From assembly GCA_008711295.1 (NCBI GenBank), contig VUYV01000291.1, positions 495,403 to 559,402 of the forward strand: 64,000 bases of DNA. The letters are read 5' to 3'. The translations under genes were made by a program, and so were the position numbers. The first letter of the stretch is position 1. Each line of letters begins with the position of its first letter. The notes under the pieces were generated by a model. The model ran no database searches. It was not told the origin of the DNA and worked only from the letters and a program-made list of their open reading frames with translations. Shown piece by piece: positions 23,361 to 35,459 of this stretch. This stretch comes from Anarhynchus alexandrinus. Taxonomy: Eukaryota; Chordata; Aves; Charadriiformes; Charadriidae.

Positions 23361-25070
23361 GAACAAAATACCCAAGGATGCTGTCTGGTTGTTTTTACAG
23401 ATTACTCCTTTAGTCCAATTAAAATAAGGTTCGTGGGGCAAAACATCATTATAGGTTCTAATTCTCTTTTTGAAGACTCGAGACACTTACAAATTACATG
23501 CCAAAGTCTCCACACTATGAAAACAGAAAAAAGAATGTTTGATGACATAAGTTCAGCTCTAAGGTACTACAATAAAACAGATCAAAGCACAGAAAACTGA
23601 GAGTGGGCCACGTTACCACTCCGGTTATGTGCTGCTATGTGGGAGGCTTTTCCCTCCGCACCGCTCTGTGCAGGGAATCAGTGAGGAGCAAGCGGGTGCC
23701 GTGGTCTCAGCAAGCTGGTGGAAGGCCAGGGAAGGATCAAAGACCATGGAAGTCCTGCCTCTGCTGTCCCGGTATTATGAAATATGAGAGCTTCAGCTAA
23801 GGAAAGAGAGATGGCAGCAGCTCGGGATAAGTCAATTATTCCCCTTTTGAAGCAAGCGGACACTTGGGTGGAATACTGTCGCTCCCAGGACCCGCTCCTC
23901 CCTTTGCCTCCCCAGCCTGCTGCCGCAACTCATCACATAATAACAAAATATTTTAGTGCATTGTATTAACTTCATTGAGACAACACGACATTCAAATTAG
24001 GCTAAAATTCCTTTAAGAAGCGATCCACAGGGCAGATGTTAAGGCTCATACTACACCATCCCAGCATCCGTGGAGTTCCCATCAAAGCAGTGAAGCACCT
24101 GAGATTTAGAGGGTTGCAAGCAGAGCCAAGGCCAAAAAGCTCCAAGTGGCGTGCTCCGACTGCTTGATTGGCAATGTAGTAACCAAAGACGCTGGTCAGG
24201 TATTTGTGAAACACTAGTATTTTTTCAAAGGGGGGAAAAAAATCACTAACTCCATATATTTCATCATGTTTAACAAAACAGAGCATGTTGAATAAATATT
24301 GAACATCAAAAAACCTCACCACCCTTGAAACCCAGCAACTGAAAACGATCCAGTCAGACATCTGTGATAACAGACCTAAGCGCGCGGCAGTTTCCAAGCG
24401 AGAAACTCATGGTGAAGCCTGAAGAGAAATAACAGCCGCAAACCCCACTTGCACATGCATGCCCAAACACCTGGAAATCCACCCTAAAAGCATTCCCTAA
24501 TGCTAATCAGGTGTAATAAGTCTGTCTCAGAGTTCCAGGCTAAAGCTGCTTCCTTATTTTGCTAAAAACATGTACTGACCTTTTTAAACCACCATTATAA
24601 TTACCACAGTAATTTTTAAAAATGCAGCTTATTATCACTAGTTTTCCTTCCAGCACTATCCACCCAAACGGAGCGTCTCAGCAGCAGGGAGACCACTGGG
24701 TCACTCTGTTTGTGTAGGAGTTGCTTTATGAACTGTTTTATACATAGCTGGCTTCTCCCAACATTTGGGATTTTTTTCCCCCCAGAAACAGCCCTAGAGA
24801 CCAAAGCAAAACAGAATTCTCTTGGAATAAGTTAGAGAGATTAAATGTACCATACGTTTAAAATACGATCATTTGAAAGTACCTATTTTTTGAGAGCAGA
24901 CTGGCTTTTTCCTATTTCTGTGGTACTGTCTAGTGTGCCAAAGGGCAGGAATGACCCTCTAAGGCCTTAAAGTCCCCTTTCTCACATAAACAACACAAAA
25001 AGCCACATTCCACCCTCCACGTTACCCCCGTAAGATCCCGGGACGACAGTCACTGGTCACACAGCCACAA

Positions 25071-25089
25071 ATGAATGAATGAATGAAGG
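25071..25089. repeat. (ATGA)n microsatellite
   Basis: Four consecutive ATGA/TGAA units occur in intron 5. Confidence 0.85.
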
Positions 25090-26953
25090 AAGGATTTGTT
25101 TCATTCGCTTCAACTGAAAAACACGGCAATCCACTTGCAAAGGAAACGTGAAGTCCCACAGGTGTAATTTAACGCACAGAATATTTAAAACTTTCCTTGC
25201 CTTCCTTCTGGAGAGCCCGGAGCATTCACAGACTCGGAGGGCTCTCGCTCACCCGCTAAGCTTTTCTGTTTTGTCACACGGAGCTGGCAAATTGCGGTTG
25301 ACCAAACCGAACGACGCCAGAAGAGGAGCTGAGGACACAGAGGCTTTGGGCATCGCTTCTAAGCACACACAGATGGGACAGCCAAGACGTGGATGCCACA
25401 CAGGCACAGCTTCCTTGTTTCCTGCTCCTAAGCACCTACTGCACTAATTCCTTTGCTTGCAAACAGAATGGGGATGGAGGAAGCAGAACGTCCTCCATCC
25501 TACACGTAAAAACCCTGCCAGCTGAAAAAAAACCAAGCTGAAAACCCACGAATTCCTGTGCTCGGCACTGCCCAAGTTCCCAGGCTGGCACTGTGACCTC
25601 CCTGCTACGAGAACAAACAGTCCACAAAAATGTGGGCAGATTTTCTCCCTGGAACAATGGCAAGGCAACGGGCTGGTGTGTACGGAAAGTCTTACATCTG
25701 AAACAGCCTCTTCAGTCTCCGCAATGCCGGTGGGACCACATAACTTTGCTGAAAAACAGGTATCACATGGTGATTTGGTAGCTGTCAGCAGCGAGCCAAG
25801 TCTCTTCCAAGACTTCACACTTAAAATAGGAAAAGATGCTTTGCCAAAACTGGCTTTTTCTCCAGTAAAACCAGACTGAAAACTGAAATACTCTGTTCAC
25901 ATGAATCACTCATACACATTCTATACATGGCAGTACATTTCAAGAATTCGTGTCCTGAAAAAGAGGGGACAACCTCGGTCTTGAAGCTTCTGTTTTCAAA
26001 AACCTCTCTGTTCCCTTCCATTGCAGGTGCAATAATCCTGGCACCGCAGTCTCCAGCCTCCGCCCTTCTAAAGGCTGAAGTGGGGGTGTGGGGGTATGTG
26101 TCTGTAGATGGAAAATCCCATAAAATACTAAGAGTCAAGTTTCAGGCAGTCCTGCAGAGACACAGAAGATTTCGGGCCATCTCATATCATGTATATGGAA
26201 ACTTTCTCTCCTCCCCATCCTGCCTGCTTTGCTGTGTGTTGTTTAGCAGACGCCTGCTTGTCTTCACCCTACAGGTTGTTTTGTTTCATGGACACTCCAT
26301 GAAAACAGCTGACGGTGAACCACTGTTTCATCCTGGGATAAAAAGCACAAGCAGCTATTAACTCTCTCTATACACAAAAACCGATACCACTCATTCCCTA
26401 CCTGCCCAGAGGCTGACGGTCTCACTGGGTCAGTCGTCCTGTGCGAAGATGTTAAAATCTAAAATACTGAGATCTGGTTTTAATTCTCTGTACTCTGACT
26501 TGCTAAGCTGCTGGGCTGGGCACGGTTCAGAGACAGATGGTTCTTTAGGGTTCACGTACTTAAAAGAGTTCACAGACCGAAGTAAAAAAAATAAAGAAAT
26601 CGAGTGCTGTCAGCTGAAGCAGCCCCTTACACGCAGAGTACCTTTCTGATGCGTAAACCTCTGAGAAATGTGCTCTTCAGAACCAAAGCCCAGAGAACAA
26701 AGTCCCAACGGAGCTTTACTACAGCTCCTTATTTTGTTGGCTGTCTCAGCAAGGACACACTCCTCTGAACAAAAGGGATTTTTTTTTAATTTTTTTCTTT
26801 TCAAGGAGAGTTAAGAAGCCTGGCTAGAAAAACATACATCTTTGGCAAGGGTCTTAATTTCTACAAAAGACACAGGGAAGACAGAGCATCGGACAATATA
26901 TTTTTGGTACATATTTTTTGGCACCAATACCTAAAATAGACTTTTTTACCATT

Positions 26954-26970
26954 TTGTTTGTTTGTTTGTG
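26954..26970. repeat. (GTTT)n microsatellite
   Basis: GTTT units are followed by further T/G-rich sequence to about 26998. Confidence 0.85.
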
Positions 26971-29472
26971 TTTTGGGGTTTTGTTTTGTTTTTTTAATTT
27001 AATAAATAGGCTGATCCAATTTTTAACTGGATGAGGAAAAGCTCCCTGGTTTGCTAATATAGTGCAGAAGTCATCCCCTTAATTAAATGTTTTGATAATA
27101 TATTACTTTTTCATTAGACAGGAGCTTTACTGTTACTGATGATGACATTTAAGGCGTAACAGCCAGGGCTGAGTTTCTGTTCATGCCTCAAGTTAGTCTT
27201 TGAATTTGAATTTCTTCGGAGAATTTTGCACATGAAGCCAAATAAGACTCTCGTCCAGCCCTTGTCCATATCAGTTGGAGTCTCTCCTAAATCATTCATT
27301 GAAGTCAGGTTCAAAACAGTGACCATGAATGAGAGCCACATTCCCATTCACGGGCTGCGTGTATGGGAATTCCCTTTCTTCTAAGAAAGGTCACATAGAA
27401 ATCAGAGTTGGAAAACTGACATGGGAGTATAAGACTGCTCACAGCACAAAAAGTCCTGCGCTGATTTTCAGGAAAAGTATCTGTTGTAGAGAGAAGTTAT
27501 TCCTAATCTTCTCTTTCACCTGGTTATTTATCGTTTGCTGAGCGCTTCCCATCTGTTCAGTGCTGGGGAAAGCTTTACTTTGCTCCTCCACTGGTCTTTG
27601 GCACTGCCCTCTTGAGTTTAACACTATTTTTCTAATTTTTACAGACAATTTGACTCCATTTACAGCATCTGGATTTTGCGGCTGTGTCTACAAACTGAGC
27701 TTGGTAACAGAAAGCTTTGCAGTTGGACAGCAAACCGCACACGCTGAAACCATCAGTGCAAGACAATATACCATTTGAAGGTTCCGTGAGACAGGTTCCC
27801 CAATCCCAACCTCTGCTTGTGTAACACAGTCATGTTTCCATGGTATTAACGAACCACAGTGAATTGTCACACAGTGGTCTTTTCTTCTAAAAAGGTATCT
27901 ATCAGCTCAACTTTTGCTGTGGTCAGGCACCATTTCCATCATGAAGTTCTACTTTTTTGTGCTTATAAAATACGGCAATAAAATATCATGCCAAGATTAA
28001 ACTTGGCATACAAGTTCTGTCCAGAACTAACCTCAATTAATCTTTCTCAGCGAGCAAGTAAACTGACTTAGTCATTTTTAAATCACTTGAAAATGAAAGC
28101 TGTGGAGGTTCTGGTTCTCATCATTTTCTTGCAGTCAGAGGTTCACAGTTTCAGCACCCCTTAACTGCTCGGCTAAACCAGTTTGCAAGGACTCCTCCTG
28201 AGCCTGAATATCCCGAGGAGGCTTCGCGCCACGGAGGGGATTACAGATGCTGCTCCCTGCTCCGCCTTAGCTATAGAGAGTGAGGCTGAAGGAAGACGTT
28301 ACAGCTGGATTACTACGTGCTGTTTGGAGCTCAAAATGGAATACAAAAAACTTGGGTGTTTCCTACTTGCAACACTGGAGATGCTGGCTGCAGGAACAGG
28401 GACTCACAGCCTTGACAAGCACATCTCGGACACATCATGGAATCACTTGGAGTATTTCCAGGCAACCATACAGAGGTACCTACATTCCTCATCCCACTCT
28501 TTCATGAACGGCTTATAGAAAATTAGATTGGTAGAAAACAGTTTGGCAAAGTGCTCTGGAACACTAGATATTAACGGAAGGACAGTCTACTGCAATACTT
28601 GCTCAGTCCTTTTTTGGAGAGTAAATGTAACTGAGGTATTCTTCAAAAGTTGTTTTTCTTTGCACTTAGATCTAAGTTTTGTCTGTTCTCTGCGCCACCA
28701 GAGATCTTTTGCCTGCAGCTGTTTAGAGGCTCTCGCTTGCGTTAGGATTCCACCGTGCTACGTGTGATGCAGCCCTTCACAACTCCCAACCCCGAACCTG
28801 CATCCGGACCCAACATCCATCAAGTTTCATCAGTGCATCCCAAGGGCAAAGAGGCCTTTGCTAATGGATCCTACTGTGAGAGCTGATCTTCATCCATATT
28901 TGAAATTATTTGTTTTCCCATCTGCAGATTTCCAAGAACAAAGAGGGAAAATAAATTATTACTCTGAATATCTGCCCCATCCTGATTAATCATGCCCATG
29001 ACGCATATAAAGACTTCTTGGGAGCACTATTTGCTGCTATCATCAAGTCTCAGCTGCTGTCTTTTCTAGAGCCTTTCAAACCATACATATACTTCACAGT
29101 TCAGCTTTTCTGTTGCTACAATGTGTTAGCAATTAATGTACAACAAACAAGCAGACAATTGTTCCATTTCCAGGGAATAAACTCTCCAAGGACATAAAAT
29201 GGAATAGAAACTATCCATCCTTCCCCATATCCTGAGAGTTAAAAATAGAGCAAGCAACTAACTCCCCAAACGCACTATGTGTTTTAGGCCATAGTTAAAC
29301 AGCCACTGCAATTTGGCATATGCTTTTACTGCTCCTGAAGCCTTGACCTCTCCTCACCTTTAACTATTCACTCCCTGCTTCTCCTTGGTGATAGCACACC
29401 GACCAGCAAGTTCAAGCAACCCTACGGCAAGGAGGGCCAAAGAGCTGTCTCTACCAAAACCAGGGTTTTTTT

Positions 29473-29490
29473 GCTTAGCTTAGCTTAGCT
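29473..29490. repeat. (GCTTA)n microsatellite
   Basis: Three full GCTTA units and a partial fourth. Confidence 0.9.
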
Positions 29491-32400
29491 TTCGGCTGGG
29501 TCAGCCCCCTCGATGTGACTCACTGTAGTACCACACAGATGCCAAAGGAGGAGAGGGTGAGATGAGGTGAGGATTGCATAAGCTGGTGTGACTGCCAAAG
29601 GAACGCTCATGCAACCACAGCCCCAGCCCCAGCCTTATTCCTGGGGGCAGAAATGGGAGCGGGAGCCTTTCTCTGCCGGCTCGTGCTCTGTCGCTCCCCT
29701 TTGGCAGTGGCAGTCTCCCAAGTCCTCGGGGTTTGGAGCAGCTTCTCTGGGCAGCAGGATTGCTACGAGGTGCTGGGAAAACCCCAGCACCGCAGCGCTA
29801 ACGATCAGCGCTTGTAACGGGACAAATAAATACAACCAAAGGACGCTGCTCTGGTATGACGCAAGGCAAGTGAAGTTTCTCCTTTGTCGAGACGCTGTCA
29901 TTGCTTCCCCAGTTCAGGGGCTGAAGGTAGAGGTTATAGGGTTTAGAAAATGGACCCTGAGAAGATGAGGAAGAGAGCAAAATTAAAAATCATAACATAT
30001 AATTACACTTTCACCTGCAAATCCCTTCGTTTCCCTAAGCAGATCCTGTGCCCAACAGCCAGAGGTCACTAAAAGATGAAGATTTTCCTGTTGCCTGCGT
30101 TGAACTTCACTTTGAGCAGGACAAATGTCAAACGCCGCTGCCTGGCTTGCGGTTTGCATCTCTTTCAAGCTGTGCATTGCCCTTTGTTCTGCACGAAACG
30201 TAACTCTGGAAAGCCAAGAGAGACTTGGGGGCTGCCCGAATGGTTTGGTCAACACTGACTTAAAGGAAGTGCAATTGCCTGCTTGGCTTCTTTTAAAATG
30301 TCACTAAGGCACCCATTATTTCTGTTCACTGCAATATTTCATTTTATTCCTACCTGTTACAAAGCTGCTACTCTCAGTATGGGTTGTGTTACAGGAAGGA
30401 AAGTGTAACTGGCTGAACGGACTCTAGAACCACCTTGATCCCAGAAACATATCTCAAAGGAGCGATAGGGATGCTGCTGAAGTCCTGCTGCACGCTGTTT
30501 ATAAGCAAATTGATGCTGAACTGACAGCCCCTATAGAAAACTGCTTCTCTTATTTAATGGTACCTTACAGGCTGAAGGAAATGCAAGTTTAGTATAACAA
30601 ATCTCGAGCTTTCTGTTTATCTATATGCTCCACAGACTGACAAAACTAGTAGTATACTAACTAAATGCACTTCACCAGTCATGTTTAAAAAAACCACTTA
30701 AAAAGCGGGATGATGATGTTACTTGCTTTACACTAATTTTATTAAAAAGCTAGAAAAATGCAGCAGACACCTTAAAAATCTGTTCTCTGGTGACCTTATG
30801 AGAGATGATGTCCATACAACTATATGTCTATGCTTGATGCAGAAGCAGACAGACAACTGTGTCTATGGCTTGTGAGATGTTCAGCTGTCCAAAAAGTTGG
30901 GCTGTACATGTAACCACAACAACTTCATAAAGGAAAACTTGCACAATGTGCTCCATGCAGTTAGGACCAATTACGCACTGTTCTTACTTGCACTTGCTTG
31001 GAGCAGTTGTAATTACACACACCCTCCAGTCCCTAAAAAGCACCTTTCTATACCCAGCCCGCCTCTGCACCTTAAGGAGTGCCTCCCTGGCTCTAAACAG
31101 GCTGACGCTTTCCTCATACTGGGAAAATGTTTAGCTGACCACGTACAGCAGATTTACAGGCCTTCTGTGTCAATCTGACAACTCCAAAAGACTCAGGTAG
31201 GAAAAAGATTTAGCCCTATAAATACTATTATTTGAACTTCTCTTTCCACTGGCTACAGATGAATTCAGCGTAAAAGAAAAACACATGGTTAAAACTGGAA
31301 AACATACAGAGTTGGGTTTTCAGCAGTGCTCTACATTTGTCTAGTCCTGCTCTGGTTTGAGCAGGTTAAGCCCCATAACTGAGAACTTTTGGAAGTCGAA
31401 CCACGACTGTTCACGGAGGCTCCAGAGTAATTGCTTCTTGGAGGGAGATGGTACATATGTTAAAACATATTACATGCTACATAATAAAAACAGAGGTTGT
31501 GCTCTTTTGCAGGTCTCGTGGTATGAAACTCAGCTGTTTAGCTCTGCACAGGTTCCCCTAACTGTTCGCTTGGTTTTGATCCATCTGGATTCTCACCACA
31601 GAATTTTGCTTTGAGTTTCCAATTTGAATAGACGAAAGCTCTGCCAAAACCACATCACATTCAAACCACAGGAAATCATGAATTTGGCACTGTTTTGACA
31701 AGGAAGCTGTAAACAGTGTGCAGGTTCACTCAAAACTGGATCACTGTCCTTTGAGTTATGAAACACAACAAAACTTCCAGCAAACCAGGTCAGAATTCTG
31801 AATTACTAAAGCAAGGAAAAATTATGTGACTTCTGCATGGATCAGGATCTTGTTATATTTTCCCCTAGCTGTTTTCCTTTAGCTACAAACATACTATGTG
31901 GAAGGATAAAAAGAGAACCTGGGTTTCCTCCTTTCCAAGTTTGAGTTAAAACAGGATTTAGCTAATTCTCATAGCTCTAACATACATGTATCCTATTAAA
32001 GACAAGGATAGTTTCTTATTGGCCATCTTGAGCATAAATAACTGTAAAAGCCAGAGTTACACTGAAGATATGGTTTAGTTTTATGTGCAAAATGATTGGA
32101 AGTCAACTTAAAGCTAACTTACACCACTGCTACAGGAGCAAGCCTCCCACTTAAAATCCACTAGATTTTCAGCTGCCAAACACTGGATTTTTTTCCCCAG
32201 GATTCCCGTTAGCAAACCACAAGGAACTTTTACGAAAATGGAAAAGTCTAAAGTATGATTTTTGCCTTCAAAATAAACACTGCCCTAAAGAAGCACATAT
32301 TTGTCAAGAAGTCACAAGTTCATTGGGGACGAAAGGCAAACAATCTAGATTTCCAGAGCAAGCCTGAAAACAATCCAGATTCCAAACCTAACCAAGCCAG

Positions 32401-32629
32401 AAGTTTGAATGCAGAGCTATGTGAAGGTGGTTTGACTGAAGTCAAACAAATAGGAAGCAAAAAAAAGTCATGCAACAGAAGATTTATATTACTGCACTGC
32501 CTGCAAGAAGATGCAGTTTAATCTTGCTGAATTTCATTTTTACCAGATTTTTAAACCAGGCATTTTGAATGTCAGAAAAACTCTGCAGGGATCCATAACA
32601 CACAGAAGCATACATCAGACATGTCTGAC

Positions 32630-32843
32630 CTGTCATCGAGTTTTCGGATGTACATAGTTGCTCTCGCAGCTTCTCCACGTCGTCCGGATGAACCTGTTCG
32701 TACAAAGTGCTGCCAAACCATTCGGACTGCGGCTGGTTCAGCACAGGAGTCACAGAATCTGATACGTAGATCACTCTTCCCGTCTCAGCTGCAACTACAA
32801 ACAGGAACCCATCTGCAGCCTCCAGGATAAGATGTTTCAGTTC
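32630..32843 (-). CDS. ARNT2: ARNT2 exon 5: first half of PAS-A
   Basis: This 214 nt exon encodes 71 codons from [20 protein letters not shown] to ENSMT plus the first base of Gly. It forms the N-terminal half of PAS-A. The beta strands [19 protein letters not shown] are followed by the helical segment [20 protein letters not shown] and the [12 protein letters not shown] motif. PAS-A sets partner choice and stabilises the heterodimer. The donor is ATGACAG|gtcaga. The acceptor, ctttctttggaag|GAA, is AAG-type with purines interrupting the pyrimidine tract, and is the weakest site among the eight exons. The phases are 0 and 1, so skipping would shift the frame soon after the bHLH. Confidence 0.96.
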
Positions 32844-33913
32844 CTTCCAAAGAAAGGATTTGATTAGAATGCCAGCAAGAAAAGGGAATTAAGTAACACA
32901 TCTGTCACTGCCAAAGAATATTGTTTTCTTGCGATCTTAGGAACTGATCGCAACCTCGGCAGAAATTGTCACTGTAGTACTGACATAACACCACAACCAA
33001 ACTTGCAGCAAGCCATAAATCGCTGATCTTAATAACAAACAACACTTTGTTTTCCTTTATTGCCTTTCACCTGGTGATCTCAATGTTCTTTAGGAAAATT
33101 AAGTAACTAAAACTCACTGCATACTGTGCGATAGGCATCTAACGCTAAAAAAATAAAAAGTTATTTCACAGTACAAACAGAGGAAATGAACAGCTATAAC
33201 TCACATGGCAAACTCATCCCTTAATTAAACGTCCTGAATAATTTAGTTGGAAAGAAACCAACAAGTTTTTCTGGTTTCTTGTTTGTTTTTTGTTTTGGGT
33301 TTTTTTTTTCCCCCCTCAGGATGAGCTCTGTTTGTAAATTAAACAGTCACTGGACAAAAGGCAGAAAGCCCAATGGGAACACGGACAGCGATCCCCCGCC
33401 TCCCCTCCCATCCGGGGCCCTGAGCCACTCCACAAGAAATTTCTACCACTTCTTGCTTTCTTTTTCCAACCTGTGAATATGAAGCCTCAGAGATCCAAAG
33501 GGTCTGGAACACCTCTGCCTTTGGCCTTGTCTTTACACGGTCCCCCGCTCCTCATCCGGGGTTCTCCTATCCTGAGACACCCACACACCCACCCGAGAGG
33601 CAGCACCCGGAGAGCCAACCCCACCTGGGGACTGCAAGGGGGACCGTAGACCTTTAAAGCAAAGTACTTCCGTCCCTCACTTTCGGACACTGGGTTTAGA
33701 CTCTCAATACCTGGAATGGCACATGCAGGCAGCTGTCTGCAGGCATCACACAGAAACGCTTCCTCTGCCTAACAGAGCTTGGAAACCTCTCACGGGAAAG
33801 GATGACAACTACCGCTCCAATTCCTGGGAAACAAGCCCAAACAGCCTTTGCCTGGTGGCTCCAGTGACCACCAGAGCTTAAGATGCTGCATCTGGAACTC
33901 AGACAGAGAGCTT

Positions 33914-34047
33914 TCATAGAATCATAGAATCATAGAATGGTTTAGGTTGGAAAGGACCTCGAAGATCATCGAGTTCCAACCCCCCTGCCATAGGCAGGGA
34001 CACCTCCCACCAGACCAGGCTGCCCAAGGCCACATCCAGCCTGGCCA
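33914..34047 (-). repeat. CR1 LINE, 5'-truncated copy with intact octamer tail
   Basis: Three CATAGAAT octamers head the antisense copy, followed by ggtttaggttggaaaggacc and the aaggccacatccagcctggc region, where it stops abruptly. The octamer repeat is the hallmark CR1 3' terminus. Low divergence suggests this is the youngest CR1 in the window. Confidence 0.95.
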
Positions 34048-34064
34048 TACAACATTATGTTGTA
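34048..34064. repeat. Short perfect inverted repeat at CR1 5' truncation
   Basis: TACAACAT, one T, then ATGTTGTA form an 8 bp perfect inverted repeat immediately after the CR1 copy ends. It may be coincidental. Confidence 0.6.
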
Positions 34065-35245
34065 CTTTTTAATTCAACAGCAATTTTTCAGCTATTTAGA
34101 ATCAAATTGCCCTTTGGACAACCTGAGTCCCGTTCCAGGTTAGACAGCTCTGCACGACCAGTGTGCAAGTGGCAGACATTAGCTGATAAAGTGAGGATCA
34201 AAATCCAGCAAATTCCAGTAAAGAAACAGACAACTCATCTCAAGAAATACTTAAAAGACCATCAACTTTTGCCACTTTGTTGTAGAGAAAGCATATCTAT
34301 TCTGAACCACTGACTAAATAAAAAACCTCACTGCACAGCTGCCTGTACTATACAGAGGATAACGAGACCTGTTTTGCATACATTATTAACAAAGATGAAG
34401 ACAAACTCTGTCACTCTGCAAGGTTCAAAGAACCCCAAGAAGCTGCACTGAGAAGCGACGAGGGTACCCTACCAACAACCAGCTGAATGGCACAGTCCCT
34501 CCAGAAACACGCTTCAGGAACGCCAGAATAGGTAGAGATGAGAACACCGAGAGGTCAGCAGCAGCTGCTGGTTCTCCAATAGAAAGAAGCATTGCCTCCA
34601 GCCACAACTTACATGTGTAACTGCTTAAATCGTTCAGACCACAAAAATGCACATTACACCCATAGGACTTCAAAAACAATGAAGGTGGTAGGAATTTCCA
34701 GCGCACTCAGTTAAACACGGTTTTCCTTCGAGCACTGGGTGCATCTTCCTTCTTCCACCAAAAATGTGACCAAGGAAGTACCTCAGCCAGTACAGATGGG
34801 ATTCATCTCTGCCCAGTTCAGCTGCCGGGAACTTAGCATTAATAATGTTTTTAACCTTCCTCTAAACCCAGGAGGGAGAGGCAGGTCTTTGCAGATTCAT
34901 TTTTACCTATTTTAGAGAATCTTTGTTAGGATGGGAAGAAGGCAGTTCTGGATGTGAAAATCCCTTTCCAGTGATGACAGACTGCAGGTGACTTGCTTTT
35001 CAGATGGACAGACCTCAATGATATGAACGCCCACTCTGCTGCTTCAGAGAGAGGGATTTGTCATACAGTTAAGATCGAGTCCAAACAGTCACAAAAAATC
35101 GTCTGTATTCACATCTTGGATATGTAGCTTGTGCCAGTTACTACGCAACAGCGAAGGACCAAGCTGAGACTCTACTCCTCTCAGCATTTCCTCACATCAT
35201 TTAAGACCACAAACCAGAGAAAACAGACATTTGCAAAAAATCTAC

Positions 35246-35459
35246 CTGTTCTGTAAGAAATGAAGGCTTGTAAGCTCCATCAGTAGATTTGTTTCCAGTG
35301 CCCCTCATTGATTTCATGTGGGAAACGGCCATCCGAAGAATTGTCAACTTGTCGGGCTTACGAGCCAACGCGCTGCAAGTGGGCACCATATCGGACAGTT
35401 CGGTGATGTACTGGGTCATCTTATTCCTCCTGCGTCTCTCAATTTCACTATGATTCTCC
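35246..35459 (-). CDS. ARNT2: ARNT2 exon 4: complete bHLH DNA-binding and dimerisation domain
   Basis: This 214 nt exon carries one base completing Arg and 71 codons ending in FLTEQ at phase 0. The basic region [14 protein letters not shown] contains the His, Glu and Arg that, in ARNT-class proteins, read the GTG half of an E-box or response element. Helix 1 is [13 protein letters not shown]. The loop is SALARKPDK, and helix 2 is [16 protein letters not shown]. The acceptor is aaatgttcag|G and the donor is GAACAG|gtagat. If intron 4 were retained, the frame would add 14 residues and stop, leaving a bHLH-only protein; this is a reading of the sequence, not evidence that it happens. All residues expected for DNA contact appear intact. 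Confidence 0.97.

Larger units (their letters stand above)
12594..32629 (-). other. ARNT2: ARNT2 intron 5 (20 kb)
   Basis: This is the longest intron in the window, separating the two halves of PAS-A. It carries CR1 fragments (14593-14665, 20536-20770), MIR-like relics (21200-21270, possibly 22525-22575), CpG-rich islets (15300-15580, 19855-19990), short microsatellites (23343-23360, 25071-25089, 26954-26970, 29473-29490) and otherwise unremarkable AT-rich DNA. No exon of another gene was recognised on either strand. Confidence 0.85.
32844..35245 (-). other. ARNT2: ARNT2 intron 4
   Basis: This 2.4 kb intron lies between the bHLH and PAS-A exons. It contains a 5'-truncated CR1 copy (33914-34047) and a pyrimidine/GC-rich patch around 33380-33620. 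Confidence 0.9.

Noticed and set aside
27989..28008. Perfect inverted repeat TGCCAAG...CTTGGCA with a 6 nt loop
   Set aside because: A 7-8 bp hairpin is expected by chance several times in 64 kb. There is no context suggesting a miRNA, terminator or paired NFI site in the usual orientation.
29588..29968. 126-codon plus-strand open frame beginning with Gln-Pro repeats
   Set aside because: The Gln-Pro run comes from a short (CAGCCC)n tandem repeat. The rest lacks homology I can recognise.
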